Origin: Paludibacteraceae bacterium
GTDB lineage: Bacteria; Bacteroidota; Bacteroidia; Bacteroidales; Paludibacteraceae
Reading direction: 5' to 3'
NCBI GenBank assembly: GCA_905233375.1
Contig: CAJOEJ010000005.1
Span: 1-64,000, forward strand
Length of the DNA: 64,000 bases
Shown: in pieces, positions 9,040 to 21,200 of the stretch
Position numbering within the stretch: position 1 is the stretch's first letter
How the letters are laid out: each line of letters starts with the position of its first letter
Program-made: the position numbers and the translations under genes
Notes under the pieces: generated by a model
Databases searched by the model: none
The model's input: the letters and a program-made list of their open reading frames with translations, nothing else
What the model was told of the DNA's origin: nothing

Positions 9040-9654
9040 ATGAAAGAAGATTTTTCTAATCCCAAAGACCGGTTGTTTAATCCGTATATTATCGAAGAGC
9101 GCCAACTGAACATCACCCAACTGGACGTGTTCAGCCGCTTGATGATGGACCGTATCTTGTTCCTCAGCGGCGAAGTGGTAGGTGATACGATGGACACGCT
9201 GGTGGCACAACTGCTCTTCCTCGACTCGCTCAACCATGATCCGATCCACCTCTATATCAATTCGGGTGGCGGTGAGTGCTATTCGGGTCTGGAACTGATC
9301 TCGGTGATGAAGTTCATCAAGTCTCCGGTTTATACGACCGTACTGGGTCTGGCAGCTTCGATGGGTGCTGTCATCGCTTCGAGCGGAGAGAAAGGTCACC
9401 GTACCGCTCTACCGTATTCGCGGTTCATGATCCATCAGCCCAGTTCGGGTATCGGTTATTCGACGTTCAAGGATCAGGCGATCCATCTCAAGGAAATGGA
9501 GAACCTCAAGATCGACTTGTACAAAGTGCTTGCCGAGAACAGCGGTAAGACGCTGGAGGAGATCGAGGCACTCTGTGACCGCGATAACTGGATGAAAGCC
9601 GACGAGGCTATCCAGATGGGCTTCCTCGATGCCATCGTGGAACGCAAAGAATAA
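9040..9654 (+). CDS. clpP: ATP-dependent Clp protease proteolytic subunit
   Basis: YINSGGG, GLAASMGAVIASSG (Ser), SRFMIHQPSSG (His), CDRDNWM (Asp). Confidence 0.92.
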   Translation: MKEDFSNPKDRLFNPYIIEERQLNITQLDVFSRLMMDRILFLSGEVVGDTMDTLVAQLLFLDSLNHDPIHLYINSGGGECYSGLELISVMKFIKSPVYTTVLGLAASMGAVIASSGEKGHRTALPYSRFMIHQPSSGIGYSTFKDQAIHLKEMENLKIDLYKVLAENSGKTLEEIEALCDRDNWMKADEAIQMGFLDAIVERKE

Positions 9655-9660
9655 CGGAAA

Positions 9661-9697
9661 GTACAAAGGGACAAAGTACAAAGTACCAAGGAACAAT
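9661..9697 (+). repeat. Family A heptad element, intergenic
   Basis: gtacaaagggacaaagtacaaagtaccaaggaacaa. Confidence 0.9.
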
Positions 9698-9701
9698 AGA
9701 T

Positions 9702-9733
9702 AAACGGCTGTCCATCGGGCAGCCGTTTATTGT
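9702..9733. terminator. Bidirectional terminator between clpP and htpG
   Basis: AAACGGCTG-tccatcggg-CAGCCGTTT with flanking A/T tracts between convergent genes. Confidence 0.8.
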
Positions 9734-9775
9734 GTCGGAATTCCGGTACTCCGGGATTCCGTGAGAGTCCGTTTG

Positions 9776-11716
9776 TCAGAGCAGTTCCACCGAGCGGTTA
9801 ACGAACTTGGCGAGTGCTTCTCCTTTGAGTTGCCCGCTGGCGAGCAGGGCGATATCGATGAGCTGCTTGAGCCGCTCGTCCTCTCCGCTGAGTGTAAAGA
9901 CGGTCTTCTTGACAGCCTCTTTCGGTTCTTCGCCTTCCCGGGTCTCCGGTATCTCCTCCACCTCTTCGCTCGTCATTTGGGCGACAAGGCTCTGAATAAG
10001 CGGGTGGGCGGTATTGAGTACCAAGGTGTAACTGTCCGGCATGTTGCCGTAGAAATTCATGCCCTGCTGGTGCGCCGACATCTCTTTCATACGACGCATA
10101 AACTCATTCTGGGTAATAAATACCGGGAGCGCGTCCGCCGAAACGGCTTCGCAGCTGACGTAGTAGTTCAGTTTCTCATTGACCGGCAGCAATGCCTCAA
10201 CAGCTTTGCGCAGTCCTTCTTTCTGCTCGTCGCTGTACTCGTCTTTGGCGGCGTCTTCTTTCTTGATCAGGTTCTCGATGGTATCGCTGTCGATACGTAC
10301 GAAACGCAGTTTCTCCGATTTCTGCTCCGCCTGACTCATCGCATGAACATCCAGTTCGCCGTTTTGCAGGAGGACGTCGTATCCTTTGGCTTTGGCACGC
10401 TCGATGAAAGTATAATGGGCATCGGGGTCGTTGGTGTAGAGTACGACCATATTGCCGTCCTTGTCCACCTGGTTCTCGCGGATGTGGTCTTTGTACTCCT
10501 CGATGGTGAAGTACTTGCCGTCCAGGTTCTTGAGGAGCGCAAAGCCTACAGCTTTCTCGTAGAACTTCTCGTCCGTCAGCATGCCGAACTGGATAAAGAG
10601 CTTGATGTCATCCCATTTGGTCTCAAAACTTTCCCGGTCGTTCTTGAACATCTCCGCTAACTTGTCCGCCACTTTCTTGGTGATGTATCCGCTTATCTTC
10701 TTGACGTTGTTGTCGCTTTGCAGGTACGAACGGCTGACGTTAAGCGGAATATCTGGGCTGTCGATGACGCCGTGCAGCAGGGTCAGGTACTCCGGCACGA
10801 TGTTCTCCACCTCATCCGTCACATAGACCTGGTTGCAGTAGAGCTGGATCTTATTGCGGTGTACATCGAGGTTGGTCTTGATTTTCGGGAAGTAAAGAAT
10901 ACCCGTGAGGTTGAACGGGTAGTCCACATTAAGGTGAATATGGAAAAGCGGTTCGTCCATCTGCATCGGATAGAGTTCGTGGTAGAATTTCTCGTAATCC
11001 TCTTCGGTCAGGTCGGCAGGCTTGCGTGTCCATGCAGGAGTCGTGTCATTGATGATGTTTTCCTCGTCCAACTCGACCTGCTTGCCCTCTTTCCACTCTT
11101 TCTTCTTTCCGAATGCAATTTCTATCGGGAGGAACTTGCAGTATTTCTTGAGCAGCCCTTCGATGGTAGCGTCTTCCAGGTACTGCGAGAACTCATCGTC
11201 TATATGCAGCACGACATCTGTTCCGCGCTCCGCTTTGATGGTATCGTCCATCGTATATTCGGGCGAACCCTCACAGCTCCAGTGTACCGCTTTGGCATCC
11301 TCTTGGTACGACTGCGAGAAGATCTCCACTTTCTTCGAAACCATGAATGCCGAGTAGAAACCGAGTCCGAAATGTCCGATGATGGCTTCCGTCCGGTCTT
11401 TGTACTTGTTGACAAACTCCTCCGCGCCGGAGAAAGCAATCTGGTTGATGAACTTGTCCACTTCTTCGGCGGTCATGCCGATTCCATGATCCGAGACGGT
11501 CAGCGTTTTCTTTGCTTTGTCGATGGTCACGCGTACGCGCAGATCACCCAGGTCGCCTTTGACCTCTCCTACGGAGGACAAGGTTTTCAACTTCTGGGTC
11601 GCATCAACGGCATTACTGATTAACTCACGAAGAAAAATCTCGTGGTCCGAATACAAAAATTTCTTGATGACGGGGAAGATGTTATCACTCGTTACCCCAA
11701 TATTTCCTTTATTCAT
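9776..11716 (-). CDS. htpG: Molecular chaperone HtpG (Hsp90)
   Basis: ELISNAVDATQKL, DHGIGMT, IGHFGLGFYSAFMV, GTDVVLHI motifs; start MNKGNIGVTSDN. Confidence 0.95.
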   Translation of the reverse strand: MNKGNIGVTSDNIFPVIKKFLYSDHEIFLRELISNAVDATQKLKTLSSVGEVKGDLGDLRVRVTIDKAKKTLTVSDHGIGMTAEEVDKFINQIAFSGAEEFVNKYKDRTEAIIGHFGLGFYSAFMVSKKVEIFSQSYQEDAKAVHWSCEGSPEYTMDDTIKAERGTDVVLHIDDEFSQYLEDATIEGLLKKYCKFLPIEIAFGKKKEWKEGKQVELDEENIINDTTPAWTRKPADLTEEDYEKFYHELYPMQMDEPLFHIHLNVDYPFNLTGILYFPKIKTNLDVHRNKIQLYCNQVYVTDEVENIVPEYLTLLHGVIDSPDIPLNVSRSYLQSDNNVKKISGYITKKVADKLAEMFKNDRESFETKWDDIKLFIQFGMLTDEKFYEKAVGFALLKNLDGKYFTIEEYKDHIRENQVDKDGNMVVLYTNDPDAHYTFIERAKAKGYDVLLQNGELDVHAMSQAEQKSEKLRFVRIDSDTIENLIKKEDAAKDEYSDEQKEGLRKAVEALLPVNEKLNYYVSCEAVSADALPVFITQNEFMRRMKEMSAHQQGMNFYGNMPDSYTLVLNTAHPLIQSLVAQMTSEEVEEIPETREGEEPKEAVKKTVFTLSGEDERLKQLIDIALLASGQLKGEALAKFVNRSVELL

Positions 11717-11818
11717 ATCGTTTGTTGTTAGTTTACTAATTTGTATTGTCAATTATCCATTATCAATTCCCGTGCCATAGTGCTTTCCTCTGCCAAAATG
11801 TCAGTCCCTGTTCACGAC

Positions 11819-11852
11819 AAGAGGCGTACAGGTTTGCCCTGTGCGCCTCTTT
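11819..11852 (-). terminator. Terminator downstream of small TM protein gene
   Basis: AGAGGCGtACAGG-tttg-CCCTGTGCGCCTCTT. Confidence 0.7.
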
Positions 11853-11872
11853 GACCGTATTGTATCCGTCTG

Positions 11873-12292
11873 TCATTCGGTTAGCTTGTCTCTTTTAAGG
11901 AACCTGCTCGGTTTGATTATTCTCCACGCCAAGTACAGCATCGCCAGAACGAGGAGTATGAGCGGTTCGCCGACGGGTGTATCCAACTGACCAATTGGAG
12001 GGTCGGTAGGTCTGTCCCATGGGCCTTTTCGCAGCATGTTGTTCTGCGGAGCATATGCACCCGGCGCAGTCAATTCGGCGGTATAGGATGTAGTACCCAC
12101 TACCGGCGTGAAGGCGGAAGAGGAGTGAAACTCGTACCGGGGGCGGATATCATTACTCATCGTCGGGTTGGTCTGCCACGCGGAGGGCTGCGCAGGCTGA
12201 TTATAGATTCCTGCAGCGAGCGGAGCAGCACAAGCCATCAGCCAAAAGCCGATAGCTATGATCCATCTGTATGTGCCTGAATATCTCTGCAT
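11873..12292 (-). CDS. Small signal-peptide / single-TM protein paired with giant T9SS protein
   Basis: N-terminal hydrophobic signal, Pro/Thr-rich middle, C-term TPVGEPLILLVLAMLYLAWRIIK; homologous to 56932..57288. Confidence 0.75.
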   Translation of the reverse strand: MQRYSGTYRWIIAIGFWLMACAAPLAAGIYNQPAQPSAWQTNPTMSNDIRPRYEFHSSSAFTPVVGTTSYTAELTAPGAYAPQNNMLRKGPWDRPTDPPIGQLDTPVGEPLILLVLAMLYLAWRIIKPSRFLKRDKLTE

Positions 12293-12295
12293 GGT

Positions 12296-15200
12296 TTATC
12301 TCACTTTCTGTCCGAACATCGTATATACATGCCCGTTACGCAGGATGAATACCTGTCCGTTGTGTACGATTTTTATTGCCTGTTCATTATCCGCACCGAT
12401 GTGTTCCAGTCCGGTCGGTATCTCCGAGTTGTTGCCGAGTTTATATCCGCGCCGGCGTATGTAATAGCGTTTCAAATGGCTCTCCTGCGGAGTCTCTATG
12501 TCTATGTAGATACCATCGACGATGTTCCGACTGAAATCCAGAACAGCGTCGTAGAACTCCAGCGGTTCCTCTATGTTGTTCACGCCGGTGAACCACAGAC
12601 GGGTCGTCTGGTCATACGGCAGGTCGCTGATGTAGAATGATACCGGCACATTGACAATGGAGTCTCTGAGGTCAATACTTAATCCCTTGTTTCCTTCCGC
12701 TGCGTAGATATTGAATGGCGTAGCGGGTGCGTTCACCATCGAGAAGTCGTCGATACAGATGGTAGTAAGTACGGCATCTTCCCCCTCGCGTACCTCCGGG
12801 TGGTATCCTTGTCCGAGCAGCAGACGGGAGGTACATATCGGCGAGACAGGGTTGATGGCGGTGATGGTCATGATACCTTTGTTAATTGGAGGAACCCCTC
12901 CCGACCTCCCCTCAATGGAGGAGATGGATTTGTGCCGTGGAGCGGGCGGACGGACGATAGCGCCCGCGTCGGTCACAACACGGTTGGCATTGAGCGTTAT
13001 ATCCAGATTCGCAGCCGCTGATTCGTCCGCTTTCATGACCACGATCGCCCGCATCGGAGGCAGGTAGCGCCAGCGGTTGTTGATGGTATTGGAGGTTTCG
13101 TCCGCGGCGTCTTTGGTGACCTGGGTATAGACACTTGCGCCCAGGCTCTCGTCCATATAGTGGAACTCCTCCTTGAGACTGTTGTCGGCGATGAAACCCC
13201 ATATGTCGATATATCCCATCGTGGGGTTTCCGAAGACGAAGGACGATGAACCGCCGGGGTTGTCATTATGGATCCTGTACGCCTGCGCATCGCGGGTGAA
13301 CGCCAGCTTGCCGGCTTCTCCGCTACCTCCTGCCCGTTTGTCCAGGGTGTCGCGCAATGCCAGCAGGTTCGACTCATAGCGGTCGTTTATCTGCTCGCCG
13401 TACGTGCCGAAATAGTAGTATATATCATCGTTCTTCGGGAGCCGCACTACGGCATCGTTCTCCGCTGCGGTCAGCGAGTACACCGCCCATCCTTGTGCCG
13501 GCATCAAAGGCAGCGTCATGGCGTTGGTCACTCTGGACCAGTCGGCATCCGCCGTACGGACGGAGTCTTCCGCATTATGGTTGATGCGTCTGGTCTCGCG
13601 GCTGTAAACGGACAGCCAGAAGGACGCATTGCCGGTATTGTAATTGCGTCCGTTCGCATCGAACGTACCGACAGACCAGTACTTTGTCTCTCCGGAAAGG
13701 TCGGTATTCGCCATAAACAGGTCACCGCTTATCAGTCCGGTCAACGGCGCGGAACGGAACGCCCATTTGTCAAACGGCATGGTCATGTCCGCCACCACCA
13801 CGTCGCAGGTCAGGCGCTGTTGCTGGCTTATCGCCGCACCCTGCATGAAGCGGATGTCATCGCATATGTTGTAACTGAATCCTACCTGCTTGACGGAGTC
13901 TTGCGGGGAGATAGCGCCCGGGTCCGGCAGATGGGGGTAAGGCATGCCTTCCGGAACCTCCATGATAATGACATCCGTAACCGGCAGCGGTGCAAACCGT
14001 CCTATATTGGGAATGGTGTCATTGTTGGCGTCAACGCCTATCCAGTTATCCGGATTGTTCCATTGGTTGTTATCCGGGCTTTGCGGAGCCCAACGCAAGT
14101 AATCGGGCACAATACCGAGCGTGAACGGAACGGTTCCTACCGGACATCCGTCATTATCCGTCAGCGAGCCGGTCAAACTCTGCATAAGGATTGCGAAGGT
14201 ATAGTGATATCCCTGACGCATCTGATAGTTGTTGGACGGGGAGGGACGAAGGACGATATCTTGTCCGTTGACGTAGTAACCTGAGTTGTCGCCTCCGAAG
14301 TTATATACCCTGTCCGGCTCCAGGTTCAATCGGTGGACACCTGCATAATAATCGGGGTCATTGGTGGACATGAGCGTGACCGAATGGAGCGCCGCAGTAG
14401 TCATGATGGAGTCGATGTAGAGGCTGAACTGGTTATTGGCGGTTCGTTCGTTCATCAGAACCACTACCGGCAGGTTCATCTGTGTCGAGTCGCGCTTGAT
14501 ACCGCCGACAATCAGCGGTATACCGCCGCCATTGGAGGGCTTGAGCTTGATAACCATCGGCGTAGGACATACTTCCATGTTGTTCTTGTAGATGTCCTCC
14601 GAACCGGTACCCAAAATCGGGAAGATCACATACTGCAATGAGTCACCCATTGCCACCGTGGCGGTCATCTGGGATTGATATAGCGTCAGGAAACCGTTGT
14701 TCACCAGATGCGATAGAATGACATATGGGTCATAATGGCTTCCGGGGGGCGGCTCTTCCGTGTCGTTGATGCGGACATGCTCATTCTTTTGTACATTCAG
14801 CATGTTGTTATGGTTCACCTCCGTCAGGCTACGGGCGAACTGGTTGACATTCGTCACCGTTTTCGCCTCACACCGCAAGATATCCTTGATGACTTTCTTG
14901 ATATCGCTGTATTTGTATCCGTAGCGCGCCAGACTGCTTACATCCGATGTGTCTCCGTATAGCAGCCAGTCGTTGGTACACGAGCCGTTGACATCCAGCG
15001 GGGCAATACTGTCCAGGAACAGCGAACCTTTGACGCGTACGCTCAGGTCATACGTGGCGTTGGCGCATAGTTTGGTCACGTTCGGGTCTTCTTTCTCCTC
15101 GTTGTCTAGCATCAAAATCATTCGGTTCGTCACTTTCAGGTCACTGGTCATGGCGCACTTGCTACTCATCAGTCCTTCGTTTTCTGCCGACAGACGCACC

Positions 15201-18200
15201 GTGTAGGTGTTGTCCGCCGTCATCTTGGCATTGTGGATGACGTACAGCACAGGACGGATGATGCCGTCCAGATTCTCGTACAGATAGCCCATGTTGAAGA
15301 ACGTATCTGTCTTTTCTTCCAGGTAACGCTGGAATGTCGTGTCAAACCGCTCTACGAAATCCGACAGATTGACGAAGATGGAGTCTTTGCCGGTCGGCAC
15401 GTAGTCGTGTTTCGGCATCGGAATATGTCCGGATATGGTATCCGGTTTGCTTGCCTTGCCCGGTCGTATCGCCTCATAGAGGTAGCCGTCTATCATCGGA
15501 ACGAACGTGGTGTCGTTCGTCTTGGATGTCTGCTGAACGGTGTAATAGACGTTGTTGCCGTTGTAGGTCAACGTATCGATGAAGCCCTGATAATCGACAC
15601 GAAGCACGACATGGATAACCGAGTCATTCTTGATGTCATCCACACACTTGGTGTTCGCCTGATAGGCAATCAACGGCGGCTTGGTGGCGAAAACGCACAT
15701 GTCGTCAATGATGAAGTCGTTGCCGTCAAAGTCGGACGCCATGTTGTATATGCGGACGCGGAAATGATCATAAGTCTCTTTCTGCTTGATGGGGAAGTAT
15801 ATCTGGCTCCACTGGTTGGACGGCTTGATATCACCGGTCATATACGTGGAAATATCCTCCCATACCGTGTCGTTGGCTGAACCTTGCACGGATATGGTGA
15901 AGTTCGGGTTCGCCTTGCCGCTCTGGTTGCTCGGGTTACCGACAAAGGCGGAGAAGTACATCTTCTGTCCTTCGCACAGTTTCGTTTCCAGAGAGAGGGC
16001 GGCCACCTGTCCGGAGGAGTTCATGCCGTCGCAGTATATCATGTATCCGTTCTCCGCGCCGCCGTGCTGCTCCATCTTATGCCAGTAGTTGGAGTAGGGG
16101 ATACGGTTAATCAGTCCGTACTCTCCCACACCCGGGAAATTCGGCGCGAAGTCATTGTGGTAGCGGTTGTCGGGGATGTCAGGGCGTACCGGATAACTGT
16201 ATCCGTACGAACCGTCACCCCAAGGCAGCGGGTGCGGATAGACCTGATAGTCCTTGCCCGGCTTGATGTAGTCGAAGTTCAGACGCTCCAATATCTCGTA
16301 GTTCTGCTCAATCTCATCGTTCGTGATGAGCGCTTTCGTTACGCCGCTTTTGGTGGTCTCCTGCAGCGGGCCGAACTTACGCGGGTTATGGTACATAATC
16401 TTGTATCGGCAGATGTTGAACCAGTAATCGCCCGGCTTTTCGAGAGGAGGCATGGTCAAATCCGCTTCATTGAAGACAGAAGCCACGCTGTGTGCGCGCA
16501 GACAGTAATAGACGGTGTCGGACGAGTTGCCGGACAGACTGGTCTTGGCAGGCACATTCAGGAAATCGTCATCTACGGTAATCGGGTGGTTACAAGGTGT
16601 GTAGGTCTGGGTGGAAGGATCGTAGGTGAACCACATGCAATCCACATCCCATCCGCCGCACCAGATCATCGTGTCCTGACGACTCACGCCATCTTCATCG
16701 GGCGTGCTCCAACTGGCGGTTGACCAGTTGTCATCGCGCATGTAGTAACCCAAAAGTGACTCGGAGTGTCCTTTCTTGGTCAGGTTATCGTATATATAGC
16801 GCTGCTCGGTACGGAGCAGCAGACGGTTGCCGATAGGCGCCATCACCTCATGATCCTCCATGTATCGCATGTTGCGATAAGAAGAGGCTATTGTATCCTT
16901 GTATCCTTCCAGAATTTCCGCCATTTCGGTCCACGGACGGAGTTCGAACACTTCGCGGAGCGACAGGGTAGGTTCAATGATGTTTTGCATCGTATCCAGC
17001 ACAGCGGTATCAATCTGGTTGACATGCGCCATAGATAGCGGCAGGTTGTCGTAGTAGTTACCCAGGTCCACCACATACGTTACCGTCTTTTTATTAATGG
17101 GCGGTACTACCTGCGGCGATTTGGCAGGCGGATCGACCTTGGTAGCATATTGCACAGACGGATAATGGAATACCGTGTAGCGACCCATCGTCACGAGTTT
17201 CTTACCCTTCGACGGGTCTTCCGGGTCCACAAGAACCGAGTCACCAATGATGCGGAATGGGTAGTTGAATTTACCTACGTTTCGCGGCGGGGTAATCCAT
17301 AATGAGTCGAGGATATCCATGTCGCTGCAGTCAAAGTCGTTCTCGTCTTTACCTTCGCGGTACCAACGCCACCAGCCGTAGAAACCGCGCTCTCGAACAG
17401 GCAGTTCGACAGCCTGGTTTACTTTGCCGTAGTTGCCGGGGTTGTAGTAATAGAGAATACGTTTGTTCTCATGCGTCTGTTGACGGCCGTCCGGCATCAA
17501 GGGGTCGCCCGACGCACCCGCACTATGTACCAGCGTCTGGTTGTTGGCGTATTGGAAGAAGCTGGGCTGCGATACGGTCAACTTGAAGTTGGCGTAACGA
17601 TAGTCATATCCTTCGGAGCCGTCCACATCGACAATGTATGCAAAATAGAGAGTGGCTGAACGCGGCGAACGAATACCGTTTTTCAGACACTTCATCGTAA
17701 CGGTACTATCGCCTATGGCGCTGATCTCGCACCAATCCGGTTTCTTACCATACTCGTCCACCAGACGGATTTCTGCAAGGGAGGGATTCCCAAGATGCAT
17801 TTCGTCCGTCAGGTTATCGGTCTCGGAAGCGACATACTTAACAACGTGACCATCCGCATCCAAGGTGTTCGTTCCATGACGATAGACCGTCGACAGGTAG
17901 AAGGTATGGGTAGAGTCGGCTCCTACGCCGGTAGGTAAAGTGGCAGGGAAAGTGAAGTTGTATTCTTCTCCCTCCGGCACGCAGACGAGCGAGTCATAGG
18001 GTGCCGTGTGATAGGTCTTGCGGATCAACGGAATCTTGAGGCAGGCGTCGCTAAGCGAGGTGAACGAACTCCAGTCGCCTTTGAACCGATAGTCCGGCGG
18101 CGTTCCGCCTTGCAGACCGACCGTCACTCGCAGCGTATCAACGATATTGACGTACTTGCCGTCAATGGTCACATCCATAGGACTGGAGCCAGAAGGCGTG

Positions 18201-21200
18201 ATGGTGGAGGTGAAATTCGTGGTCGTCCTGTTCAAACCGCTCAGCGGCTCCGGTGAGCCATCAAAGTCTCGTCTATCACGTATCGTATCTACCGTGTACG
18301 TGAGTTGCCATATTTTTTCCGGATTTGTCAAGTTAGCCAGACTCGATTCGTCCTGCCGGCAGACATACACTTTCTTGTTATCCAGCAGCATGGAGTACTC
18401 ATGGTAGGCCTTGAAAGCCGTTTGGACGGTTACCGGCGAAGTACTGTTATAACCGAACTCGACGCTCGGATGGTCCGGATACGTGCCGTTATTCTGGATG
18501 TTGAATTCGTCCAAGAGATAACTCCACGAGAACGTGGAAGCCTCCTCTTTATTCGTTACAAATTCAAGAGATGTACCGTTAAACTTCAGCCAATGGGGAG
18601 TAGGACCGTAGCTCAATCTGACCTGTTCCTCATAGTTGGCATTATCATTGGCATAGGTATTGACTATCTCAAACGTCAAGGTGGAGGGACTTTCGGGAGC
18701 ACTTACTCCGGCTGTATACGGGTCAGAGCCGCTGACAGCGAAGGATTTTCCTACGCCGTACTCCGTATTAAATGTTATATTATTGCCTGTAAACGAATAT
18801 GTCCACGGGGTAATATACCTCGCATCATTGTTCTTTGCATTGGCGGAACCTTTGATCAGTTTGGTCTTGATGTCGTTCAGTTTGTACAGTGTGAGGCTGT
18901 TTTGGGTGAACTCGCGGTAAATGAGTCCGTCCTCTCCTGCCATGATGAAATAGCGTCTGCCTGTTGTTTTATCCACTACCGACCATACCAGTTCGGTGCC
19001 GGAAAGGGCGGCTTGCATCAAAGGCACGCGTAACGAGATTGCCTCGCCGGCAATGGTAACCGAGATATTGAGTGTGTCGCGGTCCGCTTTCTCCGTGTTC
19101 TGCGCTTTGGTGGTCAGTCGGATACCGGTAGCGGTTGTCGCGCTGATAGTGAAAATTACATCTCCGCCGGTCAGCGTGCAGGTGGCACTCGTTAGATCGA
19201 GGATCGTCGTCGTGTCCTTGGTGGTGACGATATCCTCGCGGATGACGTTGTCCTCGGCGTCCAATAACTGACGGTAGGTTTGTTTCTCCAACGTGAAGTT
19301 CAGCGTCTGCGACTGCGATGCCAACGGACTGAAGTTATAGGTCTCGTGCTCCGGCTTCAGCATCAAACGCGTCTGTACAGCGCCATAGTGATAAGTCTTG
19401 GTTTTCACAAGAATGTCGCGATAACGCGAACCGTCCTTCTTTACATGTACACCCGGTGCTCCTTTCTTCCATCTGCCGTAATAGTCCTTAACCTTACTGA
19501 GGGGCGCAGGACGAAGCCATACGCGAAGCGTATCTCTGATATCATCCTCAAAGTCACCGATAGGGCTGGATGCGCCGCTGTAGATATTGCAGCAGAAGCC
19601 GTTCTCCGTCTCCTCCATGATCACGCTGTCTCCCTCGGCAATCCGGCCCGCTACTGCTGAACGTTTGTCGTAGATATATTGGAACGTGTGTGTCAAACGA
19701 TAATCCTGCGACAGACGCAACTCATTGGCATTCGTGATGGTCTTATCCGGATTCGGGTGGAAATAGATGGTATCGCCACCCACTTTCATTTGAGCAAGCA
19801 GTTGCTTACCTATCAGTTTCGACCAAACCTGTTGCATCGAAGGCTCGGTATGATAGTCAAACGTAATCGATTCCGTCCAGGGAATGGTAGCATCCGTTGT
19901 GTCCGGCAAAATGACATAATACCCATCCACGACGCCCACACCGGAAATCATAAAGGCGGTGCTGTCTCCTGCTGCCACACCGTCGAACTGATTCGTGGTC
20001 GGATCATATTTGACATTGGGCTTGTCGCTATTACTACGCACACTCTTTGTAATCACGCCTTCTACCCTATGCAGATAGTGCGTGGAGTAGATGCGGGTGC
20101 TATCGACACAGGCGTTAGCGGGCGTAGGCCAACCTTTGGTCGATGTGAATAGACCCGCCCAGGTGTTGTTGGCAATGATGGTATTCGGGTCGGTATAGTA
20201 CAAACCTAAATACTCATCGCCGTTCGGCTGGTAATCCTCATAGAAGGTAAGCGAGTCCCTGGCGCCTTTCATCGTTTCATGCTTCGGATCCAGTACATAT
20301 TCGTTGGTTCCGCACTCTACACATATACCTTCATTACCTATAATCTTGTACGATGTGAGGTAATTCGGATCGGAGTTATCGGCATTGCCGATACCTTGAC
20401 GCACGTTGGTCCAGTCGTTGTAATAACGGGCACGGGCGTAACGAGGTGCACCACCCGGATGCGTCAGGAAGTACCGCTTACCGTCCTCTTTGAGGAAAGA
20501 GACAGCGACGTTAATGCTACCTTTATATCGTGCTTGCGCATAGAGTTCCAGCACGCGCTTACCCTCCACTTCTGGTACGGTACTAAAATCCACCACATCG
20601 CCGATGGCGTAAGAGGTTCCGGAGCCGTCGGCTGCAGTGTTCCAACCGAGGAACTCATAATCGCCCAACAAACGAGGGGCCTGTACCGTCACGGTGGATT
20701 CATCCTTAACAGCATGCTGGTCCGGAATCTGTGTACCGAAGTGGCCATTGTTGTTGTAGTGGATATATTTGTCGGCTTCTGCCTCTACAAACACCATACC
20801 GCCATTCTTCGACGGATCGGCAACGTTGATTTGTGCCCAACCGGACTTGCCGTTACATGACTCACCTGTACTTTTTACAAGCACGGTATTACCAACTATC
20901 ATCTCACTCCAGCCGCTGATGTCCGCCCCCGGGTCCGTCTCGCTGAACTCCGGACCGGTCTGCAAGGTGGCTTTAATGGTCAGAGCGCCCCACGCATCTG
21001 TAATGGTCCACATTTCTTCGGAGGTCCAGATGGTACGGTCCGCGTTCGGAATCATCTTTACGTTCGTTCCCGTGCTGACTTTCAAGAAATAACCCGCCGG
21101 CTCAAACGCCACGCCTAAGTTGTCCTCGCTCGAGGTCGTATCAATCGCCATGTAGCCGAATGCATCCTTGGTAGGTACGTATGCCTTCGGCTGATCTTTC

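Noticed and set aside
9661-9697. Family A element considered as an antisense promoter (TACTTTG on the opposite strand)
   Set aside because: The box would be TA-n-TTTG, one nt shorter than the TAnnTTTG seen in all 14 promoters, and no TTTG lies at the 20-nt position with the CATAT spacer.
9761-10660. 299-aa and 301-aa plus-strand ORFs over htpG
   Set aside because: Shadow ORFs of htpG; compositionally His/Val/Leu-rich reverse translation.
17088-17110. VPPINKK segment in the giant gene as another family P remnant
   Set aside because: Only a few residues match VPPINKG at 12890; too short to claim.
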